From assembly GCA_038030265.1 (NCBI GenBank), contig CM075943.1:37324001-37388000 (forward strand): a stretch of 64,000 bases of DNA, read 5' to 3'. The position numbers and the translations under genes are program-made. The notes beneath the pieces are model-generated. The model was given only the letters and a program-made list of their open reading frames with translations. It searched no databases and was not told where the DNA came from. Below, in pieces: positions 11,121 to 21,226 of this stretch. Position 1 is the first letter of the stretch. The number at the start of each line of letters is the position of its first letter. The DNA comes from Corythucha ciliata (lineage: Eukaryota; Arthropoda; Insecta; Hemiptera; Tingidae).

Positions 11121-11464
11121 CTTTTTCAATTTAATCGGTCCAAGCGGACCGATAGACCTACACATATCTTGACAAAGTCAACTGATTTTGACGAAATTCT
11201 CATGATACCTGTAGGTAAGCCCATAGGCGGTCTCATCTCGCCTCACATCTGCTTCCCTTTTCTGTAATTATGACTACCCCCCTGGTATGGGTAATTATTG
11301 AGGAGCAGTTTTCAAGTCCAAAAATCACGTAAAAATGCGACAGGCTCACGGAACCGAGGGTAGCGTGATTTCGTACAATGATTATTATTTGTTCAATACC
11401 AACCTCTGAAAATGGTATTGAAATTCCGACCTTGAGAATTCGTTTCATTTTAGAGGAGTCAGGT
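9718..11464. repeat. 1.75-kb direct duplication, copy A
   Basis: Starting at AATCATCGACAGGAG, this block repeats almost base for base at 11602-13352, an offset of 1884. Copy A ends at GAGGAGTCAGGTC. It contains several degenerate internal units built on the pattern ACCAACG.ACATCATCTCC, then AACCGA.CTTGA.GAA and TCATGAT. It also contains a G-run and a 40-nt T-run (about 11082-11121). An 87-residue frame (10365-10628) is conserved between copies only because the DNA is. It has no recognisable domain. Confidence 0.95.
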
Positions 11465-11601
11465 CAGCGAGATTTTGAAAGAAGTTGAAAAGAAAAACGT
11501 TCACGTCTTCTTGAAATTCTACCAATCAGCTGATCCATACCCTAACAACCGTCGAACGTTAACGAAGACGTTCATGTTTTTACTTCATTCAAAATCTCAC
11601 T
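11465..11601. mobile_element. 137-bp hairpin element between the two duplicate copies
   Basis: The sequence begins AGCGAGATTTTGAAAGAAG and ends CTTCATTCAAAATCTCACT. The GAACGTCTTC-type block inside is inverted too, giving imperfect arms of about 40 bp. It sits exactly at the junction between copy A and copy B of the 1.75-kb duplication and is absent after copy B. It resembles a small MITE. Confidence 0.65.
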
Positions 11602-12966
11602 AATCATCGACAGGAGAACTTTATTTCATAATTTTAATTTTGTGTGACAGAAAATCACAATCTCAAAACGAATTAACTGAGGCAACTTGTAGCACTGGTA
11701 GTTCAATCCGACTCGCGAGAAGTTTACCTTCACAGTAAAAGGGAACCGGTAAAGCGGGATTTTACGGCAAAACGAGGGCAATTTTTCGTCTGATGTAATT
11801 TACATTTTGAGCTGTCCCTCTCTTCTTCACTTGCTTATCTATTTCCTTTACCCTTTTCTAAAATCCAGCTCTTGTCTTGAAAGCAAGTTCTACGCAAAAA
11901 CTGAGGAAATCGAGGGATCTGTTGACTACAGGAAAATCTGTTTGGCCTTTTAGGGCAATTTATAAAAAGAAGAAAAACCCCTCGCGATTAGGAAAATTGT
12001 AGGCTTCCACAACCCCTCGCCTTCTCACGGTACATATATAGCTCCTGCCTACATATCTTTTGTTAAACTTGTCGCTTAAACCCCCGCCGAAATTGGCTAC
12101 GTCGGTGTGAAAGGAAAACGTTTACGGCGGGAATTTTGTTTATGCCGCAGTGAACCTCACTATTATATGGGACGTGTGGAGGACACGTTGGATAGGGCCG
12201 CAGAGAAAGAGGCCACAATGAATAATTTGCCAGGCATTCTTACTACATGTGGAAAGTCACCTATTTTATACTTGTAAGGTCTTGGGGCTTGAAGTATTGC
12301 AGAAAATTGTTGGGAAATTCATGGATCACTGTCTTCAAAACATGCGCAAGTACAGTGTGCATGGGCTCACGAAATTCCTGAACAAGGGTCTTATTATTGG
12401 GAGCGATCTCATTCTGTGGGTGTGTGTATGTAGGTACACTTTAGACCAACGCGCATATCTCCCAAAGCAGATAACCGATTTTGATGAAATTTTCGTGATA
12501 CTCGTAGGTTAGGCTATATGTAGATGGCCCCATTTCAATTTGAGTTGAATCGGTTCAATTGGAGGGGCAGCTCCAGGGGGGGCAGGGCAGTGCACACTTC
12601 TCACCAACGCACATCATCTCCTAGAATAACCAACCGAGCTTGATGAAGCCCAATGGGAGAGGCTCCAGAAGGGGGGGGGGTTGGACTTCCTACATACGGA
12701 CACCATCTCCAAAACAAGGCAACCGAACTTGACGAATTATTCATGATGAACATTTGTTGAGCCATATTATGGTCCCATTTGAATTTGAATAAAATCGGTC
12801 CAATAGGTGGGGCTCCAAGGGGAGCAGAGCAGTGTACACTTGCTATTGACGGTTTGTGATCATAGAGCGAACATATTTTTGAACAAAAAACTTACAAGTG
12901 TAAAAGGGGCCTAAAAGAGGCAACTTAACTTCATAAACTATCCATGATAAATGTAAGATAGGTAGG

Positions 12967-13003
<37 letters not shown>

Positions 13004-13352
13004 CCATTTTCAATTTAATCGGTCCAAGCGGACCGATGTACCTACACATATCTTGACAAAGTCAACTGATTTTGACGAAATTCTCATGATACCTGTAGGT
13101 AAGCCCATAGGCGGTCTCATCTCGCCTCACATCTGCTTCCCTTTTCTGTAATTATGACTACCCCCCTGGTATGGGTAATTATTGAGGAGCAGTTTTCAAG
13201 TCCAAAAATCACGTAAAAATGCGACAGGCTCACGGAACCGGAGGGTAGCGTGAATTTCGTACAATGATTATTATTTGTTCAATACCAACCTCTGAAAATG
13301 GTATTGAAATTGCCGACCTTGAGAATTCGTTTTCATTTTAGAGGAGTCAGGT
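11602..13352. repeat. 1.75-kb direct duplication, copy B
   Basis: This is the second copy of 9718-11464. The differences are a few substitutions, a shorter G-run near 12671 and a different T-run length (about 12967-13003). It ends at the same GAGGAGTCAGGTC and is followed by unrelated sequence. The frame at 12249-12512 repeats the copy A frame exactly. High similarity implies a recent event or gene conversion. Confidence 0.95.
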
Positions 13353-13439
13353 CCACGTCATTTGTTTTTTTGGTGCGCCAGCCCCTCGATAGTGATTTTG
13401 AACGTGCCAACTCCAAAAAAATGTAATTTTCGAAATTAT

Positions 13440-13576
13440 GGACCGTATTCACAGTCGTCACTCAAGCTGAGTATTTACTTAAGCGACTTCAAATCGGTCG
13501 TTTTGACCAGTGAATCATCTGTTATGAGTCGAAATAAGCGAATACTCAGCCTGAGTGACGACTATGAATACGGGCC
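13440..13576. mobile_element. MITE with GGNCCGTATTCA ends
   Basis: The left end GGACCGTATTCACAGTCGTC and the right end GACGACTATGAATACGGGCC are inverted repeats of about 36 bp flanking a short non-coding core. The total length is 137 bp. Confidence 0.85.
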
Positions 13577-14110
13577 AAAATCTATAGGCTTTTTAAGTAA
13601 ATGAAAACTCCAAAACTGGGTTCTGTGAGTGCCAATAATCAGGAAGTTTTGGAGGTTGAAATAGCCAACACCCTTTTGAACGGGTGAAATCCGTGAAGAT
13701 GACCTTTTTAGTGAGACAACCCATCTACACCAATTTGGTTTAATTTTCTTCTTAATCAGAACTCAATTGCTGACCCTGGCGAGTGCCGCCTTGAGAAAAA
13801 TGCCCCTCCTGCCCCCCCCCACCAAATAGATCCGGACCTGTTTAGTGAAGACACTTTACTCTAGGAAGCATTGTGCTACAACCATTAGCAAATATTTTTT
13901 GTACAAATTCTACGAAGACTTGTTATTTTGTTTGAATATGATTGTTTTTTTTTTTTTTTTTTTAATGAATGAATTGAATGACGTTTATTAAAAGAATTTT
14001 GTACAGAGGTACGCCAAGTTATAATAAGCATCCAGTACAATCTGTATTGCTACTCTATTTTAATATACAAATACTTGTAATTAAACCTATAAACTATGAC
14101 TAATTAGAGG

Positions 14111-15020
14111 TGTAACAAGCCTTTTTTTGGGCGATATTGGGGAATGGGCTTATTACTGGGGGGAATTAAGAAAAGGATTAAAACTGATTTATTCACAAAG
14201 TAAAAAGCCTATTACTATACTCGGGGAGGACACACCACGCGGACCTAGGGATCTGACGGGATTACGGCGAAGACTCGGACGGCAGAGAGAGCGAGATCAG
14301 AGCGCCCCTTCCTTATATCTGTTTTTGGGCACCTATTGGTGGGAAACCCGCTTTTCTCACGCTGAGTTTTGCTGACGCTCCAATATTCGCCCTTTCTCGG
14401 CGTGATTTCCGTTTTGGTGGGGAGGGGTGAGGAATAATTTGTAGTATTGGTGGATTTAAATAGGGATAATTTTTAGAAGGAATAATAATTAAGGATAAAC
14501 TAGAAAAAGGATGAAGTTGCCCCTGCACTTGTGTGTACTTCGCTACACTGCCCTCCGGAGTCTGTAGCTGTGCCCCACAGCTTGTTTTGTTTATATTTTC
14601 TCTCCGGAGGTTGACGACTTGACGATGTTGAAGAGCGGAATCGGAATGTGGAGCGTCAGCAGAAGGTTGATGTGAGCGTGACGATGGAGTAACGGGGCGA
14701 GCGGGGTTTCTCGTATTGAAGAGATGAAGTGCAGTTCGTAATTAGATGAGGTTGCGGCGGTTGGTGTTGTGAGGGTCTCCGCTCAGATCTCGTCCTTCGT
14801 CCTCGCTCGGGATTGAACAAGGGTTTGCTGATAGTAGCTGAGGATATGGGTAGGATGGCCTCGGTGATTTCCGTTTTGGTGCAGAGGGGCTGGGGAGGGG
14901 TGAGGAATAATTTGTAGTATTGGTGGATTTAAATAGGGATAATTTTAAGAAGGAATAATAATTAAGGATAAACTAGGAAAAGGATGAAGTTGCCCCTGCA
15001 CTTGTGGGTACTTCGTTACA
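14111..15020 (+). mobile_element. LTR-retrotransposon remnant (deleted element) with GAGG target duplication
   Basis: The block starts TGTAACAAGC and ends CTTCGTTACA (TG...CA, with TGTAAC/GTTACA inverted). It is flanked by GAGG at 14107-14110 and 15021-15024. The 3' part (14867-15020) directly repeats 14402-14548, including the AGGAATAATTTGTAGTATTGG and AAGTTGCCCCTGCACTTGTG segments. The likely reading is a 5' LTR at 14111-14548 (ending TTCGCTACA), a 320-bp internal remnant, and a truncated 3' LTR. No gag or pol coding survives, so the superfamily is unresolved. Confidence 0.75.
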
Positions 15021-15125
15021 GAGGGTAAAACTACAGAAAACATCTGCTTTTGTTGTGTCGTTTTAATTATAAATTAAACAATTAGTTGGGTAGTCATAAC
15101 AAATTTTTATTGTTATTTATTTTTT

Positions 15126-15159
15126 CCGACTAGTTTCGGGGAAGCTCCCCATTCTCAAG
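15126..15159 (-). ncRNA. Hammerhead-like motif in the tail of Penelope-like element 1
   Basis: On the minus strand the tail reads TTGAGAATGGGGAGCTTCCCC and then GAAACTAGTCGG. GGGGA/TCCCC forms a perfect stem II. GAA is followed by ACTAGT, a palindromic short helix III, and then C at the cleavage position. The first core block departs from CUGANGA at two positions, so self-cleavage activity is doubtful. Hammerhead motifs with tiny helix III are known from Penelope-like elements. The assignment here rests on position and layout. Confidence 0.4.
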
Positions 15160-15374
15160 AAACCAGCTGCCTTAACAGAGAAAGATACAACCCCCACATC
15201 ATGCGTAAATTTGCTAAAAAAATTTAAAACCAAATGAATAAATAAAAGGTCAGTATTCACATAATATGTGTCTCAAGCAAAACTTGATACTAGAATGTCT
15301 CCCCGTACCTTGGACTACTACTCGGACCCCCCCCCCCCTTTTAATTTATTATACATGGAAATTGTTTTATTGGC

Positions 15375-16126
15375 CTAATTGTTATTTGTATACATTTGTA
15401 GGATATTTTCATATGGTTCCATTGCTACCGCATCGGTTTGGAAATTGCAATTTTTATTTTCTAGTTTAATATGAATCTTCTCTAGAGTTTTCAGCTTCCC
15501 TTGATGTTGGTCTGCATTTAGCACTTTAACATCTACGAAATTAAAGATATGCCCAGTTCTTACATGGTACTCACTGAGACCCGTACTTTTCTTCCCATTT
15601 TTTGTATCATTTTTATGTTTTGCTACTCTATTTTTAATTTTTGTGTGGTTAAGCCAACATAGCTATTTTCGCACCCACCACAATCGATTTTATAAATTAC
15701 ATTACTTTTTTGGGACTTTTCGTCCGTGTCTTTGATATTAGGGAATACATTTTTTAACTGGTTACCTAATTTGAAAGCTAATTTTATATTATTTTTATCA
15801 CAAAACTCTTTTAAGAGATTCTTAATTTTGTGTGAAAGTTCCTCTATGAATGTAATACTACAAATTACTTGTTTTTCTTTTACTTCAGAAATTTCCACAA
15901 CTTCGTTTTCTTTTTCTGGGGTCTTAAATTTTTCCAATTCTTTCTTAATAAGTTGTTTTACTAAATTAGAGGGGTAGTCATTTTTTATAAACAGAGCTTC
16001 TAATATTTTGACATTTTCGGCATGGAAACAATTATCACTTAGCATTAACATTTTCTTCGTTTGGTTTTTAATAATGTTTATTGACTTATTATTTCTCAAT
16101 AATAAGTCTTTGTAATCGTATCGCAA
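15375..16126 (-). pseudogene. Penelope-like linker and GIY-YIG endonuclease, C-terminal part
   Basis: The 167-residue frame (16126-15623) opens with residues contributed by the nested repeat. It then reads KSINIIKNQTKKMLMLSDNC, a linker typical of Penelope-like elements, and near its end IYKIDCGGCENSYVGLTT, a GIY-YIG core with the CX2C pair. A frameshift near 15640 moves the rest to another frame. That part continues with RVAKHKND and YHVRTGHIFNF and stops at about 15375. GIY-YIG nucleases nick target DNA for insertion of the element. The frame break makes this a relic. Confidence 0.85.
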
Positions 16127-16509
16127 AAAAATTTTTTTGACCCCCCCTCAAAATTTGTGGTTTTACGTTTCAAAGTGCGTAGAATCCAAATCTGCAAAAA
16201 AAAAAAAAAAATGTCCGTCCGCCGTCCGGGCCATATCTTGCCCTAGGATTGCTCGAAAAAACTCGTTCTTTCGCACATAGACTCTATTTGGGGTCTAGTT
16301 GGTCCTAACATCTGATCAGTTTGATCAAATAACTCCCTGGGGTTTTATGGGCCAAAAGCGGGTCCAAAATGGGGATTTTCAAAGGATTTGGGACCATAGG
16401 GGTGTGGGGTGTCGATTTTCATGTAATTTCAAGCCGGATTTGACTACATCGATGAATAATAAACCCACAGGCGAAATAATAAGGCATTGTTCGATAATTC
16501 GCAGCGTTT
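16085..16509 (+). mobile_element. 0.42-kb nested repeat, copy 1 (inside Penelope-like element 1)
   Basis: This block runs from the hairpin CTTATTATTTCTCAATAATA to GATAATTCGCAGCGTTT and recurs at 61723-62152 with few differences. Here it interrupts the coding sequence between the RT thumb and the linker. Joining the flanking codons without the block gives a continuous Penelope frame, which shows it is an insertion. It has no meaningful open frame. The left-end palindrome (9-bp arms, 4-nt loop) is its most distinctive structure. Its class is undetermined. Confidence 0.85.
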
Positions 16510-16586
16510 CTTCATATGTTACGGGTGGTTGGAATAAAAATTTAAAAGTCTGTCCGAAGAATTTTCTTTTCTATACCAGTTAGTTA

Positions 16587-17090
16587 TTATTTGCCATCTT
16601 TCTTTCTTGTGATTGTCATGTCTAGAAAATTGATTTTATTGTCCTTTTCTCGTTCTAGGGTGAATTTTATGTTAGGATGAGCCTTGTTAAACATTTTAAC
16701 TAAAGGTTCGATATGTTCCTTTTTTACACTGGCCACCGAGGCGTCGACATAAATTTTGAAAAAATCCACCTTTATGTTACTTTTTGCCATGATATCGTTA
16801 ATTACTTTATCCATGTATATCCCAGCCAAGAGTGGCTGCTTATACCATACTTTTGTTCGTAAATAGTGTCATTAAATTTTAAAAAAGTTATTATAAACAC
16901 AAAAACGTAAAATTTGGAAAAATAATTCTTTTGGAATGCTCGTTTCTTCTAGCAAAACCGCCCATTTACTATCGTAGGCCAACACCTCCGTTACTGGTAT
17001 GCTAGGAAACATGCTAACCACGTCGAGACTAATAATTTCGTTCCCTTTCGCTAAAGTTACCCCTTTTAGAAAACTGCGTATTTCTCCTGA
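16587..17090 (-). pseudogene. Penelope-like reverse transcriptase (fragments in several frames)
   Basis: Reading down from about 17085, one frame gives KGNEIISLDVVSMFPSIPV, the motif A region of a Penelope RT. After a frameshift near 16870 comes a segment ending in PLLAGIYMDKVINDIM (motif B side). Then the 80-residue frame 16829-16587 holds FFKIYVDASVASV (motif C), HPNIKFTLERE and INFLDMTITRKKDGK. After another frameshift comes NWYRKENSSDRLLNFYSNHP (thumb). Motif C reads YVDA rather than YVDD, so a catalytic aspartate is lost. Reverse transcription by this copy is excluded both by that change and by the frame breaks. Confidence 0.85.
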
Positions 17091-17109
17091 ATTTTTTATT
17101 GCCTGTTAT

Positions 17110-17850
17110 TGGTGTGTGGAAGTGATGCAGTGGGCGAAATCACTGTATTTTTCTTTGAGTGTACTTTGCACTCAACGATCTTTCCGCCCCTGACACTCGA
17201 CCTGACCTGGTAAAATCGAGTTAGGGAGGGGACCCGGCTCATCAGGGCCTATGAGGGTCGCAATGACGAAATGGCGACTGGTGACGTGGCGGCTAAGCGC
17301 CGCAGCTTTGTTTGAGGATGAAAACTTGAAATTAGTGAATCATTTTTGTAGACTTCCTTTTGAAACCACAAAATTCATAGCCAACGAACTCTTAAAGATA
17401 ATTTGGCGTTTATGCATATATTCTTGAAGCAAATTCAATTCTCAACAGCTTCAAAATTTATGCTTTACGCTAAAATTGAACAGGTAAGAAGGTAAGATGA
17501 AAAGTTTGACAAAAAACGTGAGGTTAAAATAATGCAGGGTCGTATACATATATCGAAAACTGTTGGGAATTTTTAAAAAAATGCGTGGAGTAAAAGTTGA
17601 AGATAATTCAAGGAGCTTACATTCTTTGTCCAAAAGTTTTGGTCTAAGACGCACTGGTTTTTAGATACAGGCGAAAAATCACGAAAAGGTACCTTTGAAC
17701 GACCCCCCTCCCTCTGAGGCAGGTGGTTCAGCTCGGGACTTTATTAGACAATGATCAGGGGACCCTCCCGTACACATTCCAGCAAAAAAACAAAATCCCA
17801 TATTTATTGTATTTATTTTGCATTTTTATGCTTAGATTGACTGGACTATC
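17110..17850 (+). repeat. 0.75-kb repeat R, copy 1
   Basis: This begins GGTGTGTGGAAGTGATGCAG and ends near TTAGATTGACTGGACTA. It matches 55264-56023 nearly base for base, and its last ~330 bases match 53864-54190 in inverted, more diverged form. No protein is recognised. It directly abuts the truncated end of Penelope-like element 1. Confidence 0.9.
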
Positions 17851-20800
17851 ATTAATTCTTGTCTGAGGTAAAGCTCACAGTCAACTCCTCTTCCTGTGTC
17901 TCCAATGCGGGACCTAAACAAAAAGATCCTTAAGAAAATTATTGGGACGGCTTCAGAGACATGACACTTCACCCAAGTGCAGTCGATGATGAGCTGATGC
18001 GCCCATGTGTACTTCAACTGAACCGTCGTCCATGGTTTGAGACTCTTCGTGTTCCACTTTGTGACCTATAGGCTTATACAACGACGCCCAAACTGCAACA
18101 TTCATAGAGTATTAGGGCTAGTTCTATTTATGAAGGTACTTATTATCTTTTTACGCCAAAAATAGAAGTTGCAAACAAGACGAACTCTACCTTCGAGTAA
18201 ATGGAAATTTATCCAGTGCTATGTTCTAGTCGGGCTGAGTTCTATTAGGTTCCTATGAAGCTGCTGCTATCCACTGGAAGCATAGTTCATTATTATTCAT
18301 TCATCTTCTGATCACTACAACGGACTTCCGGGGTAGGTGCGGTAATATAGTGGGCAACGATTGTAGATATTGTATAACTAACACACAATTGCTTAATAGC
18401 TTCATTACCCGTGAGTATAAAGCGGAGCAGACGGAACTTTGCATAATACATTAAACGCCATAAGGGTCAGAGGGCTTAAGCAGCAATTCTGAGGCGGCGC
18501 TGTCCTCTCTCTCTCTCTCTCTCCTCACAAGAAGGGGGGGTGTAGGTAACTCACGGCATTTCCCGAGGCGAAGTTAACTCTTTCCCACCGGGCATCTACG
18601 CTGCCATCGACAATCCCAATAGGGATTATTCAAGTGATTATAGATATACATAATATCATTTCTTAAGAGCCCATGAAGGATGCCCTCCTTCTAACTATTG
18701 TGCCACTACCAGAGTGCAGATGTTCTGAATTGACGAACTTTTGGAGAAAAGGGAAATGGAAGCGCATTTACAAGGTTAAGTGCTACTGGTGTTGTAAGGC
18801 TCGATTTAGGCAGGGAACTATGCAAACAGTTTGAATCAACATTAATGAGCGTTCTCAATCACATCTGCGGGTGTGTTCTATAAATTTAACGACCCAACGA
18901 CAGTAAAACCAGGACCACACGATGCAATTTTTGAAGATATATTGTGTGCAAAGTTTATAAAAACACAATGTTCCTTAGTAGTTTTTGTTCCTGTGTCCCC
19001 ATAAATTGCATGAAAATGAAAACCTTGCCACTTCTTGGTATGAAAAGCACAAATCTGGCCTTTGTTTAGAGAAAAAAAAAATTATCAGACATGCTCACTC
19101 GTACCGAAATGTCATTTTCAGTCATAACTTCAGACAAATGTTTCCAGAATTGGTCAACTATTTTTCGTCGTAGTTTAATCTTTTCATTGAAGACGTGACA
19201 TTCTAAAAGGTAGCGAAACGGCAAAGAGGATAAGTGTAGGTCTAGAATCGGATAGGAGATGATAGTCTGCAATGTAAAGACAGCCTATTTGACATCCCAT
19301 TGCATTACATTATTATTATTGTTGCTAAATACTAATTATTCCCATTATTATTATTAGCGTCGAAAATTGGCTAAAGCAAATTATTTTAATTATTTGTAAG
19401 TACCGAAGTTCTTTTGAAATTAGGTGGTTAAATCCCCTTTTTCAATTTTCAGAATAACGCTGTTGCAAAACCCATTGAAAGCGGAATGAACTTAGTACGT
19501 TTTACACAGTACGCTTAACCATTATTCACCTGCTTGTACACCTACTAATGAATTTGACCTTGTTGAAGGAAAAAGAAGTCCTTTGTCGATAATACCTCAA
19601 TATAGTGAGGAATAGGAGGCCTTGAACGATTGGCAGGAGCAGAAGTTCACAATTAGAACGCCGAAGCCTCTCATTTTCCTAATTAAAGCCAGTTTTTCAA
19701 CTGCCAATCAATAGCTATAGATCGACGCACACGTTTCTTTTAACGGTTTCCCTTGGATGTAATTTGTCTCTCAGAGAAAGCTTGGTTCACACTAGTGGTT
19801 TTTTGGGGAAATTCAAATACTTTTAGGGTTATAATTAAGTCAATACCTTATTTAGTTAATAACGAAGGTATAAAGGCAGTTCATGTACGAACAAATTATA
19901 ATAAACTAGAATTAAAATTAACCTAATTGAGACACACATTGAGTTCGCGGCCGTTTGATAGTAAGGTGATATAAAAGAATTCAAACTGTGAAAAGTTGCC
20001 TCAAAGTGCCAAAGAGTTTCAATAGGGAATAATGCTTCGATTAATGACGTTATTTTTCTTCTGCATGACTGCTTTATGTTTTCCAGGTAAGAACTTAAAA
20101 AGACTGGTTTAGTTGTGAGTTTCTTTGGTTCCCATAATTTTATGTATACCTTCATTAACGAATTAAGGCGTTGTCTCCCGTAACATCGTGGGGGAAACTG
20201 TGACGCTTTTTGGTGAGCTCGCTGGCGACATATCTCACGGTGTTGATAACGTGGTTACACAGTTGATTGGAGATCCTGATAGCACCAGAGTTCCGCTGTG
20301 GTAGTGGCGGAAGACACACATTGGTTCATCTCATTATAAACCGTAGAAATAAATATTATTTTACTACATGAAATTTAAAAAGGTATATTTTCCATTTTAT
20401 TATAACGCTTTGAATCCCCCAACACACACAATGGCCGTCGCATTTATACTGCAAATGCAATCAAGGCGGCCTCACATTACATGTTGTTATATGTCTCTTG
20501 ACGTTTTGGCTCTGTCAAAAAGGGTGTGAGCGCAAGATTTCAGCTTTGAGATACGTTAGTGAGGCATCTTCGTATGCGACCTGTGTGAAACGAGGCGAGA
20601 TCGGCGAAAAAGACTCACATTATTGTGCCATCTAATCAAAAATTGCTGTTTTTCTTCATCAGTTATTCACCACAGCGCAATTAATTGGAGGGAAAAACAT
20701 AGCACAAGTTGTAACAACTTTTCACCTCACATTAAAAGGCAAATGTTGAAATACTATTGTTTGCTTTAATGTCATACTTTCTCGTTTAGCTAATTAATTC

Positions 20801-20990
20801 TGAGAGAGTTGACACACAAAAAGGAAAAATGTAAGCGAGAAAAATTAGGAGGCTGCGGGATGCTACTGTTATATGAACTGTAATTCGTCATTTAGGAGCT
20901 TCCCGTCTCCTTTTATATTTATAAGGGTCAACCTTAAGCCACGGGGTTTTAAAACCCCATTTGCGTTTTTTAAACTATTTATGAAATAAA
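17851..20990. other. No recognisable gene; a CT microsatellite near 18505
   Basis: This 3.1-kb stretch contains only short frames with no domain signature. Visible items are a (CT)n tract at about 18505-18523 and trinucleotide-like ATT runs near 19310-19355. A slightly higher-GC patch around 20190-20310 has a short open stretch that I do not recognise. I see no splice-flanked exon that can be supported. Confidence 0.4.
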
Positions 20991-21226
20991 AGTTATGAAA
21001 ACAACTCCTTAACTGTTATAAGAGAAATTAGTGTAGAAAATGTCGAATTTATGGGATTACGAAACTAAAGTAAAGGAAAAAGTTCAGAAACTATACGAAA
21101 TGGATTTTAATCACGTTTGTACACAAACACCTATAATTTTTATTTTATTATTCCTCTCTTTTCTCCCTAATATCACACATCAATCATCCATAAAACCGCG
21201 ACACCAAACTCCTACACACTTTTACC

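Larger units (their letters stand above)
15126..17108 (-). mobile_element. Penelope-like retroelement 1, degenerate and interrupted
   Basis: On the minus strand the element runs from reverse-transcriptase motifs (about 17090 downward) through a linker and a GIY-YIG endonuclease to a 3' tail at about 15126. A 0.42-kb unrelated repeat (16085-16509) splits the coding region, and several frameshifts break the reading frame. The upstream end at about 17108 abuts a different repeat. The RT/GIY-YIG arrangement defines Penelope-like elements, and nothing here suggests an intact copy. Confidence 0.85.

Noticed and set aside
10365..12512. Identical 87-residue frames at 10365-10628 and 12249-12512 as a conserved duplicated gene
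   Set aside because: The surrounding non-coding DNA is equally conserved, the frame has no domain, and it lies in a degenerate repeat block.
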